NCBI GenBank assembly: GCA_964511215.1
Contig: CAZEER010000013.1
Coordinates: 1 to 39,300, forward strand
Source: CAZEER01 sp964511215
Lineage (GTDB): Bacteria > Fidelibacterota > Marinisomatia > Marinisomatales > UBA1611
Length of the DNA: 39,300 nt
Direction of reading: 5' to 3'
A program made the translations under genes and the position numbers. Each line of letters begins with the position of its first letter. Position 1 is the first letter of the stretch. Below are positions 1 through 9,582 of this stretch, one piece after another. Below the pieces are notes generated by a model. The model made no database searches, was not told where the DNA came from, and was given only the letters and a program-made list of their open reading frames with translations.

Positions 1-53
1 TCCCGACACCTGCGGTGTAAACGCAGTGCTCTAACCAACTGAGCTAATCGCCC
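1..53 (-). tRNA. tRNA-Val (anticodon TAC), 3' end cut by window edge
   Basis: Read on the minus strand, 53 bases of a tRNA cloverleaf begin at position 53: acceptor strand GGGCGAT, D-arm stem GCTC/GAGC, anticodon stem CTGCG/CGCAG and loop TTTACAC, giving anticodon TAC (valine). The T-arm and 3' acceptor strand lie beyond the window edge. It lies just downstream of lon on the same strand, with 32 nt between them. Confidence 0.9.
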
Positions 54-85
54 AACAATAATGTCGATGATTTTAATTATTTCTT

Positions 86-2485
86 TTAGGAATTTTTAGA
101 CTTTTTTGATGATAAAACTTTTGGTAATGCCACTTTCAAAACATCTTTAATTTCTTTTGCAAAATGAAATTTTAGGTCTTTTGCCACATGCTCAGGGACA
201 TCTTCTAAATCTTTACGATTATGTTCAGGTAGAATGATTTCTTTTATTCTAGAGCGATGGGCTGCCGTTACTTTTTCTTTAACTCCGCCTATAGGTAGCA
301 CATTGCCCCTAAGAGTAATTTCACCAGTCATGGCAACTTTCTCTTTAACAGAAATACCTGTTAGTAGCGATACGAGTGATGTAACCATACTCACACCAGC
401 AGATGGTCCATCTTTAGGAATTGCACCTGCAGGAACATGAACATGAATATCAGATTTTTCGTTAAACTCTGGATCAATGCCAAAATGATCTGCGTAAGCT
501 CTAACAAAGGTTAAGGCTGCTGTAGCAGACTCCTTCATTACATCACCTAATTGACCAGTTAGAGTTAATTTACCTTTGCCCGTCATTTGAGTAGATTCTA
601 CAAATAATATATCACCACCTGCAGCAGTCCAGGCAAGACCTGTCACAACACCGGGTTTTGTAGAACCTTCAGCTAATTCTGAATAAAACCTTGGTGCGCC
701 TAAATAAGTTCCTACCTGTTTCTTAGTAATCTTGATTATTTTACGTTTAGTTTCAACCAATTCTCTAGCAACTTTTCTTAAAACATTTGCAATCTCCCGC
801 TCTAGATTTCTTACACCAGCTTCTCTTGTATAAGATCTTATTAATTCTTTAATGGAGTGAATATCAAATGAGGTTTGGCTTGATGTAAGACCATTTTCTT
901 CAATTTGTTTTGGAATAATATGACGTTTGGCGATCTGTACTTTTTCATCTTCAATATATCCTGTAAAATCGAGGATTTCCATTCTATCTCTTAATGCTGG
1001 CGGTATAGCATCCTGGTAATTTGCAGTAGATATAAACATGACTTTACTCAAATCAAAATCTACTTCTAAATAATGATCACTGAACGAATGATTTTGTTCA
1101 GGATCCAACACCTCTAAAAGTGCTGATGAAGGATCTCCCCTAAAATCCGAGCCTAGTTTGTCAATTTCATCAAGCATAAAAACCGGATTATTAGTTCCTG
1201 CTTTTTTTATACTTTGGATAACACGACCAGGTAATGCACCAATATAGGTTCTCCGGTGCCCTCTTATTTCAGCCTCATCACGTACACCTCCTAAGGAAAG
1301 TCTAATAAACTCTCGTCCCATAGCTCTAGCAATAGATTTGCCTAATGAAGTTTTGCCTACTCCCGGAGGTCCTCCAAAGCATAATATAGGCCCTCTAAGA
1401 GTACCATCCGGGTCTTTTTTTTGTTTAAGGTTTCTAACTGCCAGATATTCAACAATTCTTTCTTTAACTTTTTCAAGACCATAATGATCTTCATCCAGAA
1501 TTTTTAGTGCTTTTTTGATATCTATCCGATCATTGGTTGAATTACTCCAAGGCAGGTCCACTAACCATTCAATATATGTCCTAGAAACATTGTATTCAGG
1601 AGATTGAGTTGGAATTCTGGACAATCTATCTAGTTCTTTCATGGCTACTTTCTCTGCATCTTCAGTCATCTTTGCAGCTTGAATCTTTTCTTTTAGCTCC
1701 TTTAATTCAACAGTACCCTCATCTTCTCCTAGCTCTTTTTTAATAGCCTTCATTTGCTCACGTAAATAATATTCGCGTTGGGTTTTTGTAATTTCATCAT
1801 GAACTTCAGATTGAATTTCTTCCCCCAACTTTATCCGTTGAATTTCTCTGGATATCAAATTTAGAGCTTTTTCTAATCTGGATTTTATATCCAATTCTTC
1901 TAGGATCTCCTGTTTTTCCTTATTCGAAATAGTAATCACAGAGATTGCTCTATCAGTAAGCCGATTGGGTTTTTGAATGTTTTTCAACATTCCAGAGTGC
2001 TCTTCAGTAAGGTTAGGAGCAACTTTCATTAAATCTTCAAAAACTTGCCTTAGGTTTTTCGTCAAAGCTTCGATTTCAAGGTGATCAGTAGTTGGTTTGT
2101 CTTCTAAAAGTTCTACTGCAACAGTAAAATATGGTTCTTTTTTAACGTAATCTAGTATTTTAACTCTGGATATACCTTGAACAATTGCAGATTTACTATT
2201 ATCTGGCATATCAAAAACTTTTAAAACTTGAGCTAATGTGCCATATGCATAAAGGTCTTCAGGTTTAGGGTCTTCTATAGATCCATCTTCTTGAGCAACA
2301 ACTATGATGTAACGATTTTTTGGATCAAGTTCATTGATTAGTCTTAAACTTCTATCTCTACCTATATAGATTGGAATAACTTGCTGTGGAAACAAAACCG
2401 TATTACGTAGTGGCATGACCGGATAATGGTCTGCATTTTTCACTTTGAAATCTTCAATTTCTTTTTCTGATAATTTTTCAGGCAT
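86..2485 (-). CDS. lon: ATP-dependent serine protease Lon (LonA)
   Basis: Cytoplasmic AAA+ protease that unfolds and degrades damaged or regulatory proteins. The 799 residues match the usual LonA length and order: N-terminal substrate-binding LON domain (about 20-215), coiled-coil region (about 220-300), AAA+ module with Walker A GPPGVGKTS near 372-380 and Walker B FMLDEIDK near 436-443, then the protease domain with KDGPSAGVSM carrying catalytic Ser695 and the partner Lys738 in PIGGVKEK. The catalytic dyad is intact and spaced 43 residues apart, as in E. coli Lon (S679/K722). The ATG start is preceded by AAGGA at good spacing. It is monocistronic or the last gene before tRNA-Val; a perfect TATAAT -10 lies upstream. 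Identification is essentially certain. Confidence 0.98.
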   Translation of the reverse strand: MPEKLSEKEIEDFKVKNADHYPVMPLRNTVLFPQQVIPIYIGRDRSLRLINELDPKNRYIIVVAQEDGSIEDPKPEDLYAYGTLAQVLKVFDMPDNSKSAIVQGISRVKILDYVKKEPYFTVAVELLEDKPTTDHLEIEALTKNLRQVFEDLMKVAPNLTEEHSGMLKNIQKPNRLTDRAISVITISNKEKQEILEELDIKSRLEKALNLISREIQRIKLGEEIQSEVHDEITKTQREYYLREQMKAIKKELGEDEGTVELKELKEKIQAAKMTEDAEKVAMKELDRLSRIPTQSPEYNVSRTYIEWLVDLPWSNSTNDRIDIKKALKILDEDHYGLEKVKERIVEYLAVRNLKQKKDPDGTLRGPILCFGGPPGVGKTSLGKSIARAMGREFIRLSLGGVRDEAEIRGHRRTYIGALPGRVIQSIKKAGTNNPVFMLDEIDKLGSDFRGDPSSALLEVLDPEQNHSFSDHYLEVDFDLSKVMFISTANYQDAIPPALRDRMEILDFTGYIEDEKVQIAKRHIIPKQIEENGLTSSQTSFDIHSIKELIRSYTREAGVRNLEREIANVLRKVARELVETKRKIIKITKKQVGTYLGAPRFYSELAEGSTKPGVVTGLAWTAAGGDILFVESTQMTGKGKLTLTGQLGDVMKESATAALTFVRAYADHFGIDPEFNEKSDIHVHVPAGAIPKDGPSAGVSMVTSLVSLLTGISVKEKVAMTGEITLRGNVLPIGGVKEKVTAAHRSRIKEIILPEHNRKDLEDVPEHVAKDLKFHFAKEIKDVLKVALPKVLSSKKSKNS

Positions 2486-2529
2486 AAATATCCTTAAATA
2501 TCGTAATTAATATAATAGAATTCACAAGG

Positions 2530-2559
2530 ATTATACCAAATAGAACGACATGCTGAAAA
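2530..2559 (-). promoter_or_regulatory. candidate sigma70-type promoter of lon
   Basis: On the minus strand a perfect TATAAT -10 (2530-2535) follows a weak -35 TTTTCA (2554-2559) with an 18-bp spacer, about 45 nt ahead of the lon ATG. The -35 matches TTGACA at only four of six positions, so this is a candidate only. No recognisable heat-shock operator was seen. Confidence 0.4.
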
Positions 2560-2579
2560 GTCTATAATTATTCATCCTT

Positions 2580-2597
2580 CTATGCAATCTATGCAAT
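2580..2597. repeat. two tandem copies of CTATGCAAT
   Basis: CTATGCAAT occurs twice head to tail (2580-2588 and 2589-2597) in the 133-bp gap between the lipA stop and the lon promoter. It lies just upstream of the lon -35. Its role is unknown; it could be a regulator site or chance in AT-rich DNA. Confidence 0.5.
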
Positions 2598-2618
2598 TTT
2601 GGCATATAATTTCTATTA

Positions 2619-3467
2619 TTAGAGACACTCATCAGCATGATAGGAACTACGAACAAGAGGTCCTGATTGAACAACTTTAAATCCCATTTCTAGACCAATA
2701 TCTTTGTAATCACTAAATTCTTCTTCCAGAATATAGCGATCAACTGGGATATGCATTTTTGTTGGTTGTAAATATTGACCAATTGTAAAAATCTCAACTC
2801 CTAAATCTACTATTTGTTTCATCGTTTCTATTACTTCAGTAAATTTTTCGCCAAGACCCACCATCATTCCTGTCTTTGTTTTCATTTTATTTTTAACAGC
2901 GAAACTTAGAACATCTAAGCTCCTTTGCCAGTCTGCCTGTGAACGGACTATATTACTAATCCTTTCAATGCATTCGATATTATGGCTAAATATTTCAGGC
3001 TTAGCATTAAATACCTTTTTTAGAGAAGCCTTATTCCCCTTAAAATCTGGAGTAAGTACTTCAACATTACAAGTTGGAACATGAAAGTGAATTTGGGTTA
3101 TTGTTTCAGCCCATATTTTTGCACCATAATCATCTTTTAAATCATCTCTATCAACAGATGTAATAACTACATGTTTTAAATTCATTTTTTTTACAGCCAT
3201 TGCAGAACGAAATGGCTCATTGGGGTCATTCCAATTTGGTTTACCAGTTTTGACTGAGCAAAATCCACATGCCCTGGTACAGATATCACCCAAAATCATT
3301 ATTGTAGCAGTACCTCTATTCCAACATTCATATATATTAGGACATTTAGCTTCTTCACAAACAGTGTGTAGTTTATTTTTTTGCACTACATCATTTACAA
3401 ATTTATATCCTTCCATTATTTGTAATCGAATTTTTGGTTTTGGTGATTTATTAATGGTATCAATCAT
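2619..3467 (-). CDS. lipA: lipoyl synthase LipA
   Basis: Radical-SAM enzyme that inserts two sulfurs into the octanoyl group on lipoyl domains, completing lipoate synthesis begun by LipB. At 282 residues it has normal length. Both iron-sulfur sites are visible: the auxiliary cluster cysteines C37, C42 and C48 (CEEAKCPNIYEC) and the radical-SAM cysteines C63, C67 and C70 (CTRACGFC). The C-terminal RSSYHAD motif (273-279) supplies the serine ligand to the auxiliary cluster. The start overlaps the stop of the methyltransferase by four bases (ATGA), so the two are translationally coupled. It is the last gene of the lipoyl/2-oxoacid dehydrogenase operon, so its substrate is probably the E2 encoded two genes earlier. 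Confidence 0.97.
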   Translation of the reverse strand: MIDTINKSPKPKIRLQIMEGYKFVNDVVQKNKLHTVCEEAKCPNIYECWNRGTATIMILGDICTRACGFCSVKTGKPNWNDPNEPFRSAMAVKKMNLKHVVITSVDRDDLKDDYGAKIWAETITQIHFHVPTCNVEVLTPDFKGNKASLKKVFNAKPEIFSHNIECIERISNIVRSQADWQRSLDVLSFAVKNKMKTKTGMMVGLGEKFTEVIETMKQIVDLGVEIFTIGQYLQPTKMHIPVDRYILEEEFSDYKDIGLEMGFKVVQSGPLVRSSYHADECL

Positions 3468-4288
3468 TTAATTTTTTTGAATAAGTAAATCATATATTTT
3501 CTATATTTTCTAAATAATGAACTATCAATTAGGTCCAGTTGTTTTTTCTTTTCCGTCCATTGTGTTTTCATGATTTTACCAATTAAACCTGTAATTTTCG
3601 GATATTTTTTTTTTGTAGAAAAAATTCCATAATCAAGGGTGGGATAAATAAAACGATCTATCAAATATTTTGCATAGTCAAGCGTTAGCATTGTGTTTTC
3701 TGTCTGGTCATATTCTTTTACAATTTCAAAACCACTAACTTTTGCACATGATAAATATTTATTTAAATCATGAGACGACTTTAAATGAGGACTTCTTGAG
3801 GAATCATTGTAATGTATAAAATAATCAGATGCTAACAAATAGCCTCCATCGCAAAGAACTTCCCTAGCTTTTTTAAAACCCTCGTCAATATTTATATAAC
3901 ACGCACTCTCACTTTCTAATATAAAATCATATTTTTTTTGAGGTTCAAATTTTTCAAACTTGCAATGATAAAATGGGACTTTCCCATGAAATTTTTTTAA
4001 AATAATTGATTTTTGAAAATCATCTGGAGATAATGTTTCTACATTATATCCTTTTTTTATTAAAAAATCAGTATTACCTCCTATACCACATCCTACATCT
4101 AGAATAGAATTAACTGAAGCAGGAATATACGATTCTAAATGTTCTATATAGCGCGTTTGCGCATCTTTTATTTTTTGAAGTGTGATTGATTCTAAATCAA
4201 TTGAAGTTGGATCATCCCAAAATCCATAATGAAGAAACGATGACCTAATAGTTTCAGAATATAGTTTTAAGACATTATCAATAGGCAT
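3464..4288 (-). CDS. class I SAM-dependent methyltransferase of unknown substrate
   Basis: A 274-residue protein with a Rossmann-fold SAM-binding motif I, ILDVGCGIGG (about 62-71), followed by an acidic post-I segment and a YDFILESESACY stretch where motif II is expected. The N-terminus (FLHYGFWDDP) resembles small-molecule methyltransferases of the tocopherol or sarcosine type. The C-terminal third is lysine-rich and I cannot place it. The start overlaps the E2 stop (TAATG) and the stop overlaps the lipA start (ATGA), so it is locked inside the 2-oxoacid dehydrogenase and lipoate operon. That position suggests a job connected to this complex, its substrate or a lipoyl protein, but no substrate can be assigned. 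The methyltransferase fold is clear; the function is not. Confidence 0.85.
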   Translation of the reverse strand: MPIDNVLKLYSETIRSSFLHYGFWDDPTSIDLESITLQKIKDAQTRYIEHLESYIPASVNSILDVGCGIGGNTDFLIKKGYNVETLSPDDFQKSIILKKFHGKVPFYHCKFEKFEPQKKYDFILESESACYINIDEGFKKAREVLCDGGYLLASDYFIHYNDSSRSPHLKSSHDLNKYLSCAKVSGFEIVKEYDQTENTMLTLDYAKYLIDRFIYPTLDYGIFSTKKKYPKITGLIGKIMKTQWTEKKKQLDLIDSSLFRKYRKYMIYLFKKIK

Positions 4289-5541
4289 TATAACACTGTA
4301 TCAAGCGACATTGTTTCAAGATAATATTTAATTTTGTTAATAAACTGAGCTCCACCAGCACCATCTATAAGTCTATGATCAAATCCTAGAGAAAGCATCA
4401 TCATACTTCGAATGGCAATCGCATCACCGATTTTGGATTCTACAACTACAGGTTGTTTCTTAATTGCACCAACACCTAAAATACCAACATTTGGCTGATT
4501 AATGATGGGTGTGCCTACAGAAACACCAAATACACCAAAATTTGTAATAGTAAATGTTGAGCCTGATAATTCATCTGCAGTAATAGAACCATTCCGTGTT
4601 TTACTAACTATATTATTAACTGCACGACATAACCCTAAAAAATTTTTTTCCTCGCAATTAGAAATACAAGGTACCATCAACCCATTTTTGACAGCAACAG
4701 CTAACCCAATATTTATCTCTCTATGATAATTAACTAATGTACCAGAAATAGTTGAATTCATTTCTGGAAAATCTTTTAGAGATTTAATAACCGCATCCAA
4801 AATAAAAGGGGTATAGGTTAAATTAAATCTTTCATTATCCTTGAAAGAGCGTTCTTTTTTCATTACAAAGTTCACTATATCAGTCATATCTGCTTCTATC
4901 ATTACATAGACATGTGCAGATTCAGACAAGCTCTGTTTCATATGTTCACCAATTAACTTTCTCATATGACTCATCTCCTCCATATGACCAGTAGCTAATT
5001 TCTTACTCGGTTTATTATCAACCTTCAAATCAATTTCAGATGTTGTCTTGTTCTCCAGATACAATAATAGATCTTTTTTAGTGACTCGATCTCCCCTGCC
5101 TGTTCCTTTAATTTTTTCAAGATCATTTAATGGCAAATTATGCTCTGCTGCAATCTTCATTACAATAGGTGTATAAAATCTCTTTGGTTTAATCTCAGGT
5201 TTTTTATTAATTATATTTATTAAAGGAATTTCTTCAACTTGCTCGGATATTGGATTGTCAATATTTTCTTCAACTTTATCTGAATTGTTTGATATATTTT
5301 TCTGATCCGTTTCAATCTTTGCAATTACTTCACCTATTTCTTTTACATCATTAGGTTTTGCTAAAATTGCAGTAAGATTTCCTGAACATGAAGATGGAAT
5401 TTCAGAATCAACTTTATCTGTACCTATTTCAAGAAGAATCTCATCTTTTTTAACATATTCCCCAACTTTTTTACGCCACTCAAGTATAGTACCTTCTGTG
5501 ATAGATTCACCCATTTTTGGCATTATAATATCAACAATCAT
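4288..5541 (-). CDS. dihydrolipoamide acyltransferase, E2 of a 2-oxoacid dehydrogenase complex
   Basis: Transfers the acyl group from lipoate to CoA and forms the core of a pyruvate or branched-chain 2-oxoacid dehydrogenase. Its 417 residues show one N-terminal lipoyl domain (1-76) with lipoyl lysine K43 in EIGTDKVDSE, a flexible acidic linker, a peripheral-subunit-binding domain (about 121-163, GTGRGDRVTKKDLL) and a catalytic domain with FDHRLIDG carrying H389 and D393. The start directly abuts the stop of the fused E1 and the stop overlaps the methyltransferase start. A single lipoyl domain and a partner fused E1 fit a branched-chain or pyruvate complex of the Bacteroidetes type. The substrate cannot be read from sequence alone. 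Confidence 0.95.
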   Translation of the reverse strand: MIVDIIMPKMGESITEGTILEWRKKVGEYVKKDEILLEIGTDKVDSEIPSSCSGNLTAILAKPNDVKEIGEVIAKIETDQKNISNNSDKVEENIDNPISEQVEEIPLINIINKKPEIKPKRFYTPIVMKIAAEHNLPLNDLEKIKGTGRGDRVTKKDLLLYLENKTTSEIDLKVDNKPSKKLATGHMEEMSHMRKLIGEHMKQSLSESAHVYVMIEADMTDIVNFVMKKERSFKDNERFNLTYTPFILDAVIKSLKDFPEMNSTISGTLVNYHREINIGLAVAVKNGLMVPCISNCEEKNFLGLCRAVNNIVSKTRNGSITADELSGSTFTITNFGVFGVSVGTPIINQPNVGILGVGAIKKQPVVVESKIGDAIAIRSMMMLSLGFDHRLIDGAGGAQFINKIKYYLETMSLDTVL

Positions 5542-7545
5542 TTAATACTCCATTAATTCTTCTATAGTTTTTGCTATGTCATCAGTTTGTGGAAGAATTT
5601 TTTCTTCTAGAAACCAGTTAAAAGGAACAGGGGAATCTTTTGCTGCAACCCTTAAGACTGGTCCATCCAATAATTCGAAAAAATTGCCAATAATCTTCGC
5701 TGCAATTTCTGCACCCGGACCATTAGTTAGATTATCTTCATAAACAATCATAGCTTTTCCAGTTTTACGAATTGACATCTCGATCAAATGCATATCCAGA
5801 GGATTTAATGTCCTTAGATCAATTATTTCTACTCGTCCATTTTGGAGTTTAAGAAGTTGTACTGCTTCTAAACATTTTTGAACCATTGCACCCCAAGTAA
5901 TAACTGTAAGATCTGCTCCTTCTGATACTAAACGACCTTTTCCAAAAGGCAATATGTAATCATCATCAGGTTCTTCTGTAGCTGCATATCCTTGACGATA
6001 AAGGCCTTTATGTTCCATGAAAAGTACAGGATCATTCATTCTACAAGCCATTTTTAATAATCCTTTTGCATCTGCAGCACAAGAAGGATACGCTAAATAT
6101 ATTCCTGGCATGTGTATAAAATAACCATCAATTGATTGGCTATGGCAAAGACCACCATGAATATAACCACCAACAGGTACTCTAATAACTAGTGGACATT
6201 TCCAATCATTATTAGAACGATATCGTAGAGTAACTACTTCATTTCTAATCTGCATCATTGCTGTCCAGATATAATCCCCAAATTGTATTTCAACAACAGG
6301 CTTGTAACCAGCTAACGCCATACCGACAGCTGTACCTATAATTGAAGACTCTGCTAGTGGAGAGTTAAAAACTCTATCCTTGCCATATTTTTCAGTTAAG
6401 CCTTTTGTTGCAGTAAAAACACCACCCTTTGGATCTGCAATATCTTGACCATATATAATCATTTTTTTATTATTTTGCATCTCTTCATGAAGAGCATGGT
6501 TAATCGCATCAACAATTACAATTTTATCTAATATTGGCTGGAGTTTTGGTTCGTCTAAAACCTTGTCACGACTGTAAATATGATCTAATGCAGTAATTGG
6601 GTCAGGGAAGACTTGTTCATCAGCCCATTCTGCATCATTATCAATCTGAATTTCAATAGTCTCTTTTATTTTTTGAAATTCTTTTTTATCAACTATGTTC
6701 TTTTCTAAACATTGATTTTCTAGAATTCTAATTGGATCTTTTTCCTGATCAATTTTTAATGATTTTTCCGTTCTATATTTTCTTTGATCATCAGAGCTCG
6801 AGTGAGGCAAAAGTCTAACAACATTTGATACAATAACTGAGGGTCCTTTCCCTTTTCTCGCTCTTTCTATAGCTTGTTTAAATGCAAGATTAGATTCAAA
6901 AAAATTGGTACCATCAATATTATATCTAGCAAGATTTTTATAACCAGAAGTCATAGCATAAACAGAATCTGCCATTTGTTCAGATCTATGGGTTGAGATA
7001 GCATATTCATTATCTTGTATATGAAATATAACTGGTGCTCTTGCATTACTCGCCCAATTCAGAGCTTCATGAAAATCACCCTGGCTTGTCGTTCCCTCAC
7101 CTGCAGAAACATAAACAATATTTTTTTCTTTTTCCATTATACAGGTTACTGCACATCCAACTGCTTGTAAAAACTGTGTTCCTGTAGGACTTGACTGGCT
7201 AACAATTCTTAATTTTTTATGACCGAAATGTTGTGGCATTTGTCTTCCACCAGAATTTGGGTCATCTGCTTTGGCTAAAAAATTAAGTAATTGTTCTTTC
7301 GATGTCATACCAAGTCCAAGACAGTACGCTCCGTCCCGATAATAGGGAAAAGACCAATCTTCTCCAGGACGGATTAATACTGCTGCTGCCATTTGAGCGG
7401 CTTCATGTCCTGACGCACCTATATGAAAATAACTTTTACCTTGCTTCAATAAAATTAGCATTTTTTCATCTAATTTTCTTGATAGAAGCATTTTATTATA
7501 AACTTCTAAAACTTGTTTTTTTGTAAATCCATGTAAACGCGCCAA
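5542..7545 (-). CDS. fused alpha-beta thiamine-diphosphate E1 of a 2-oxoacid dehydrogenase
   Basis: Catalyses thiamine-diphosphate-dependent decarboxylation of a 2-oxoacid and reductive acylation of lipoate on E2. In 667 residues it fuses what are normally two subunits: the alpha half (about 1-325) with the cofactor motif at 148-180 (AGEGTTSQGDFHE then DNEYAIS) and the beta half (about 340-667) with GQDIADPKGGVF and SPLAESSIIG. The usual GDG of the cofactor motif is GEG here. The start is TTG, with an AGG-type ribosome site 8 nt upstream; the next ATG would remove conserved N-terminal residues, so I keep TTG. It follows lipB by 4 nt and abuts E2. Pyruvate and branched-chain 2-oxoacids are both possible substrates. 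Confidence 0.93.
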   Translation of the reverse strand: MARLHGFTKKQVLEVYNKMLLSRKLDEKMLILLKQGKSYFHIGASGHEAAQMAAAVLIRPGEDWSFPYYRDGAYCLGLGMTSKEQLLNFLAKADDPNSGGRQMPQHFGHKKLRIVSQSSPTGTQFLQAVGCAVTCIMEKEKNIVYVSAGEGTTSQGDFHEALNWASNARAPVIFHIQDNEYAISTHRSEQMADSVYAMTSGYKNLARYNIDGTNFFESNLAFKQAIERARKGKGPSVIVSNVVRLLPHSSSDDQRKYRTEKSLKIDQEKDPIRILENQCLEKNIVDKKEFQKIKETIEIQIDNDAEWADEQVFPDPITALDHIYSRDKVLDEPKLQPILDKIVIVDAINHALHEEMQNNKKMIIYGQDIADPKGGVFTATKGLTEKYGKDRVFNSPLAESSIIGTAVGMALAGYKPVVEIQFGDYIWTAMMQIRNEVVTLRYRSNNDWKCPLVIRVPVGGYIHGGLCHSQSIDGYFIHMPGIYLAYPSCAADAKGLLKMACRMNDPVLFMEHKGLYRQGYAATEEPDDDYILPFGKGRLVSEGADLTVITWGAMVQKCLEAVQLLKLQNGRVEIIDLRTLNPLDMHLIEMSIRKTGKAMIVYEDNLTNGPGAEIAAKIIGNFFELLDGPVLRVAAKDSPVPFNWFLEEKILPQTDDIAKTIEELMEY

Positions 7546-7549
7546 AATA

Positions 7550-8191
7550 TTAAGCCTGTTTGAAATGTTTATGAAAATTGTTTACTACATGTTGTTTAAC
7601 TAGATGAATATCTTGTGTTTTTTGCAAATGTTGCTCCATCGATGTAGTACCACAGTGGAAGATTCCGCATGGGATAATTCCTTCATAAAAGGTTAAATCC
7701 GGATTCACGTTTAATGAAAATCCGTGCATTGTCACCCAGCGACTTATTCGAACTCCCTGAGCTGCGATTTTTTCATCATTAACCCAAACTCCAGTCAAAT
7801 TATTTTTTCGATTTGCAGATATGCCAAATTCACCTAAGGTATCTATTAAGACTTGTTCTAATATTCTCATATACCAGATAATACTTTTTTTATAATTAGA
7901 TAAATCTAATATTGGATAGCCTACTAATTGCCCTGGTCCATGAAAAGTAATATCACCTCCTCTTTCAATATTATAGACATCAATAGATGTATCTCTGCTT
8001 TGAAGAAGATGATTACTATTAGCATTTTTCCCTAAAGTATATACTGGATCATGTTCAACCAAAATTAAAGTATCTTTGATCAAACCTTTTATACGTCTCT
8101 TTTGCAAATTTTTTTGTAGATCCCAGATTTTTTTATATGGCTGGATCCCTAGATCTATGACATCAATTTTTATATTAAATGTTTTTATCAT
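7550..8191 (-). CDS. lipB: octanoyl-[ACP]:protein octanoyltransferase LipB
   Basis: Transfers octanoate from acyl carrier protein to lipoyl domains, the step before LipA. The 213-residue protein has the family signature RGGDITFHGPGQLVGYP (about 77-93), the catalytic lysine K141 in DEKIAAQGVR and the catalytic cysteine C175 in IIPCGI, followed by the GTTSM segment. The start lies 2 nt after the lpdA stop and the stop 4 nt before E1. With LipA in the same operon the cell has the complete endogenous lipoylation route, matched to the E2 made from the same transcript. Confidence 0.96.
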   Translation of the reverse strand: MIKTFNIKIDVIDLGIQPYKKIWDLQKNLQKRRIKGLIKDTLILVEHDPVYTLGKNANSNHLLQSRDTSIDVYNIERGGDITFHGPGQLVGYPILDLSNYKKSIIWYMRILEQVLIDTLGEFGISANRKNNLTGVWVNDEKIAAQGVRISRWVTMHGFSLNVNPDLTFYEGIIPCGIFHCGTTSMEQHLQKTQDIHLVKQHVVNNFHKHFKQA

Positions 8192-8193
8192 AT

Positions 8194-9582
8194 TTATTTA
8201 TGAATGGCCTTTCCAAAAGCATCTAGAGCTGCTTCCATTATTGCCTCTGAGAGTGTTGGATGGGCATGAACTGTCATTGCTATATCTTCCCATGTGGTCT
8301 CCAATGCTTTTGCAATACAAAGTTCTGCAATTAGTTCTGTAGCTTCAGAACCTATAATATGAGCACCCAATAATTCTCCATATTTCGCATCAAAAACCAA
8401 TTTTACAAAACCTTTTGTTTCACCTGTTGCCATAGCTTTTCCACTTGTATTAAATAAAAATTTGCCAATCTTTACATCATATCCTGCATCTATTGCGTCG
8501 GATTCTGTGTAACCAAAGGACCCAATTTGAGGTTGACAATATGTACAGCTAGGTATGTAATTATAATCTATTGGCTTGGGATTATAACCAACAGAGTGCT
8601 CTACAGCAACATGTCCTTGTGCGGAAGCAATATGAGCGAGCCATGGGGCACCTGACACATCTCCAATTGCATAGATATTAGGAATATTTGTTTGGTTAAA
8701 TTCATTTATTTCAATCGCACCAGCATTTGTTTTGATATTCAAATCTTCTAAACCAATATTTTCAATATTTCCTTTGACACCTATAGCTAATAAAGCAATA
8801 TCCGCTTGATAATTTTTCCCAATACCTCCTTTTTTCGTAAAAACTTTTACTTTTGTTTTCATATTCTCAATCTTAGAGACTTCCGTACCAGTTGACACTG
8901 TTATCCCATTACTTTCAAAACTATTTTTCAATTCTTTTCCTACATCGATATCTTCAATCGGAAGAATATTTTCCTGCGCTTCAATAAGATGTACTTCTGT
9001 TCCGAATTCATTAAAGTAAAAAGCGAACTCGCAACCAATTGCACCCGAACCAATTATAATCATTTTTTTTGGTAGACTTTCTAAAACCATCGCTTCCTTT
9101 GAACTAATTACACGTTTGCCATCATATTCTAGTCCCGGAAATGACCGCGGCCTTGCTCCAGTTGCTAAAATAATATTTTTTGCTTTTATGGTTTCAGTTT
9201 CTCCATCTTTTACAATTTGAATCGTGTTATTTGATGTCAACTTTCCAGTTCCAATAATATGGGTTATTTTATTTTTTTTAATAAGGAATTCAATCCCCTT
9301 ACTTAATCGATTTGCGACATCACGACTTCTCTTAATATTTTTTTTGAAATCAACAGTTATTTCACCAACATTAATACCATAACTATCAGAATTTTTTATT
9401 GTATGATACACCTCTGCATTTTTTAATAAACTTTTCGTAGGAATGCAGCCCCAATTAAGACAAACGCCTCCAAGTTTATCTTTATCAATAATGCATACTT
9501 TTTCACCAACTTGAGCACCACGAATAGCGGAAACATATCCTCCAGGGCCACCACCTAAAACTGCCAAATCGAATGTTCGCAT
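8194..9582 (-). CDS. lpdA: dihydrolipoyl dehydrogenase, E3
   Basis: FAD-dependent oxidoreductase that reoxidises dihydrolipoate on E2 with NAD. The 462 residues are of normal length. Seen are the FAD dinucleotide motif GGGPGG (10-15), the redox-active disulfide C41/C46 in GGVCLNWGCIPTKS, a second glycine-rich NAD motif in IIGSGAIGCEFA, and the C-terminal HAHPTLSE with catalytic H441 and E446 from the dimer interface. It overlaps folE by one base (TAATG) and sits 2 nt before lipB, so E3, lipoate genes, E1 and E2 are co-transcribed. Confidence 0.97.
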   Translation of the reverse strand: MRTFDLAVLGGGPGGYVSAIRGAQVGEKVCIIDKDKLGGVCLNWGCIPTKSLLKNAEVYHTIKNSDSYGINVGEITVDFKKNIKRSRDVANRLSKGIEFLIKKNKITHIIGTGKLTSNNTIQIVKDGETETIKAKNIILATGARPRSFPGLEYDGKRVISSKEAMVLESLPKKMIIIGSGAIGCEFAFYFNEFGTEVHLIEAQENILPIEDIDVGKELKNSFESNGITVSTGTEVSKIENMKTKVKVFTKKGGIGKNYQADIALLAIGVKGNIENIGLEDLNIKTNAGAIEINEFNQTNIPNIYAIGDVSGAPWLAHIASAQGHVAVEHSVGYNPKPIDYNYIPSCTYCQPQIGSFGYTESDAIDAGYDVKIGKFLFNTSGKAMATGETKGFVKLVFDAKYGELLGAHIIGSEATELIAELCIAKALETTWEDIAMTVHAHPTLSEAIMEAALDAFGKAIHK

